Assembly (NCBI RefSeq): GCF_000062885.1
Contig: NC_009142.1
Span: forward strand, 4,205,584 to 4,269,583
Reading direction: 5' to 3'
From: Saccharopolyspora erythraea NRRL 2338
GTDB taxonomy: Bacteria > Actinomycetota > Actinomycetes > Mycobacteriales > Pseudonocardiaceae
Length of the DNA stretch: 64,000 bases
Position numbers and translations under genes: made by a program. Shown in pieces: positions 62,895-64,000 of this stretch (position 1 is its first letter; every line of letters begins with the position of its first letter). Below the pieces are notes generated by a model that was given only the letters and a program-made list of their open reading frames with translations, had not been told where the DNA came from and ran no database searches.

Positions 62895-64000
62895 TCAGTA
62901 CCGGTAGTGGTCGGGCTTGTACGGGCCCTCGACGTCCACACCGATGTAGGCGGCCTGCTCCTTGGTCAGCTTGGTCAGCTTGACGCCCAGGGCGTCCAGG
63001 TGCAGGCGGGCGACCTTCTCGTCCAGGTGCTTGGGCAGCACGTAGACCTGCTTGTCGTACTCGCCCGGCTTGGTCCAGAGCTCGATCTGGGCCAGCGTCT
63101 GGTTGGTGAACGAGTTCGACATGACGAAGCTCGGGTGCCCGGTGGCGTTGCCCAGGTTGAGCAGCCGGCCCTCGGACAGCACGATGATCGCGTGGCCGTC
63201 CGGGAAGGTGTACTCGTGGACCTGCGGCTTGATCTCGACCTTCTTGATGCCGGGGACCTTCTCCAGCCCGGCCATGTCGATCTCGTTGTCGAAGTGGCCG
63301 ACGTTGCCGACGATGGCGTTGTGCTTCATCTTCGCCATGTGCTCGGCGGTGATGATGTTGAAGTTGCCGGTCGTGGTGATGAAGATGTCGGCCTGCTCGA
63401 CGACGTCCTCGATCGTCTTGACCTCGTAGCCCTCCATCGCCGCCTGCAGCGCGCAGATCGGGTCGATCTCGGTGACGATCACGCGAGCGCCCTGGCCGCG
63501 CAGCGACTCCGCCGAGCCCTTGCCGACGTCACCGAAGCCGCAGATGACGGCGGTCTTGCCGCCGATGAGCACGTCGGTGCCCCGGTTGATGCCGTCGACC
63601 AGGGAGTGGCGGCAGCCGTACTTGTTGTCGAACTTCGACTTGGTGACCGAGTCGTTGACGTTGATCGCCGGGAACAGCAGCTCGCCGGTCTTGGCGAACT
63701 CGTAGAGGCGGTGCACGCCGGTGGTGGTCTCCTCGGTGACGCCCCGGATCTCCTTGGCGATCCTGGTGAAGCGGCCCTTGTCCTTGTCCAGGCTCTCGCG
63801 CAGGGTCGCCAGGACGACCTTGTACTCGTCCGGGTCCTCGTCGGTGGCCTGCGGCACCGCGCCGGCGGTCTCGAACTCGACGCCCTTGTGCACCAGCAGC
63901 GTGGCGTCACCGCCGTCGTCCAGGATCATGTTCGGGGACAGGCCGCCGTCGAACTGGAACAGCTGGTCGGTGCACCACCAGTACTCCTCCAGGGTCTCGC
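62895..64000 (-). CDS. ahcY: S-adenosyl-L-homocysteine hydrolase, N-terminal part missing
   Basis: NAD-dependent enzyme that splits S-adenosylhomocysteine into adenosine and homocysteine, sustaining methylation. The window holds the C-terminal 368 codons: [20 protein letters not shown] near the break, [20 protein letters not shown], the NAD site [20 protein letters not shown], and the canonical end [10 protein letters not shown]. The N-terminus lies past the right edge. With mmuM, metF and the second MTHFR it completes a methyl-cycle group. Confidence 0.97.
   Translation of the reverse strand, partial: ETLEEYWWCTDQLFQFDGGLSPNMILDDGGDATLLVHKGVEFETAGAVPQATDEDPDEYKVVLATLRESLDKDKGRFTRIAKEIRGVTEETTTGVHRLYEFAKTGELLFPAINVNDSVTKSKFDNKYGCRHSLVDGINRGTDVLIGGKTAVICGFGDVGKGSAESLRGQGARVIVTEIDPICALQAAMEGYEVKTIEDVVEQADIFITTTGNFNIITAEHMAKMKHNAIVGNVGHFDNEIDMAGLEKVPGIKKVEIKPQVHEYTFPDGHAIIVLSEGRLLNLGNATGHPSFVMSNSFTNQTLAQIELWTKPGEYDKQVYVLPKHLDEKVARLHLDALGVKLTKLTKEQAAYIGVDVEGPYKPDHYRY

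Overview
The window is about 64 kb of high-GC DNA with dense, mostly short-gap gene packing, frequent GTG and TTG starts, several GTG/ATG starts that look leaderless, and many long GC-rich hairpins between genes. The gene content (GarA FHA protein, actinobacterial PgsA-type enzyme, IdeR/DmdR-like iron boxes, DasR-like dre sites, mycobacterial-type MTHFR, DUF5134) indicates an actinomycete. A member of the Pseudonocardiaceae such as Saccharopolyspora is the best guess; this is inference from content and not a database match. I see no rRNA, tRNA, insertion sequence, CRISPR array or prophage.

Layout. (1) 1-4911, minus strand: gcvP (cut by the window edge) behind a tandem glycine riboswitch, a MerR regulator, a bifunctional nuclease family protein, garA, gcvH and a CDP-alcohol phosphatidyltransferase. 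This is a shortened version of the mycobacterial Rv1822-Rv1832 neighbourhood. (2) 5217-10727: a propionyl-CoA synthetase-like ligase, a divergent LysR/EamA exporter pair, and a secreted GH20 hexosaminidase with a DasR-like site. (3) 10639-14830, minus: an iron-box controlled 2,3-dihydroxybenzoate operon dhbA-dhbC-dhbE whose last gene dhbB is cut short. (4) 14942-19980: a malonate locus (fused AccA/AccD-type carboxyltransferase, matB, matC, divergent GntR regulator). (5) 20087-25761: VTT-type membrane protein, large catalase, APC permease, MFS exporter. (6) 26036-29320: an XRE-TetR fusion regulator and a three-gene carnitine-to-glycine-betaine operon. (7) 29536-40375: mixed metabolic genes, a cold-shock gene with a structured leader, and an amino acid dehydrogenase behind a regulated promoter and a short leader ORF. 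(8) 40431-50397: APC permease, ornithine-cyclodeaminase-like reductase, ALDH7-like dehydrogenase, FAD amino acid oxidase, amino acid dehydrogenase, LysR and fused 2-oxoacid dehydrogenase E1. Read together these could form a lysine/pipecolate catabolic route. (9) 50387-57437: MerR/SDR pair, secreted GH18 with a second DasR-like site, CorA, FAD-linked oxidase, homocysteine methyltransferase, DoxX. (10) 57622-64000: SIS protein, PepSY/DUF5134 membrane pair, then metF, a second MTHFR and ahcY of the methyl cycle.

Functional threads: one-carbon and methyl metabolism frames the window (glycine cleavage at one end; MTHFRs, homocysteine methyltransferase and S-adenosylhomocysteine hydrolase at the other), and carnitine/betaine breakdown would feed methyl groups and glycine into it. 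Amino acid catabolism dominates the middle, with several acyl-CoA ligase and thioester steps. Local regulators sit beside their likely targets in at least five places, often with visible inverted repeats.
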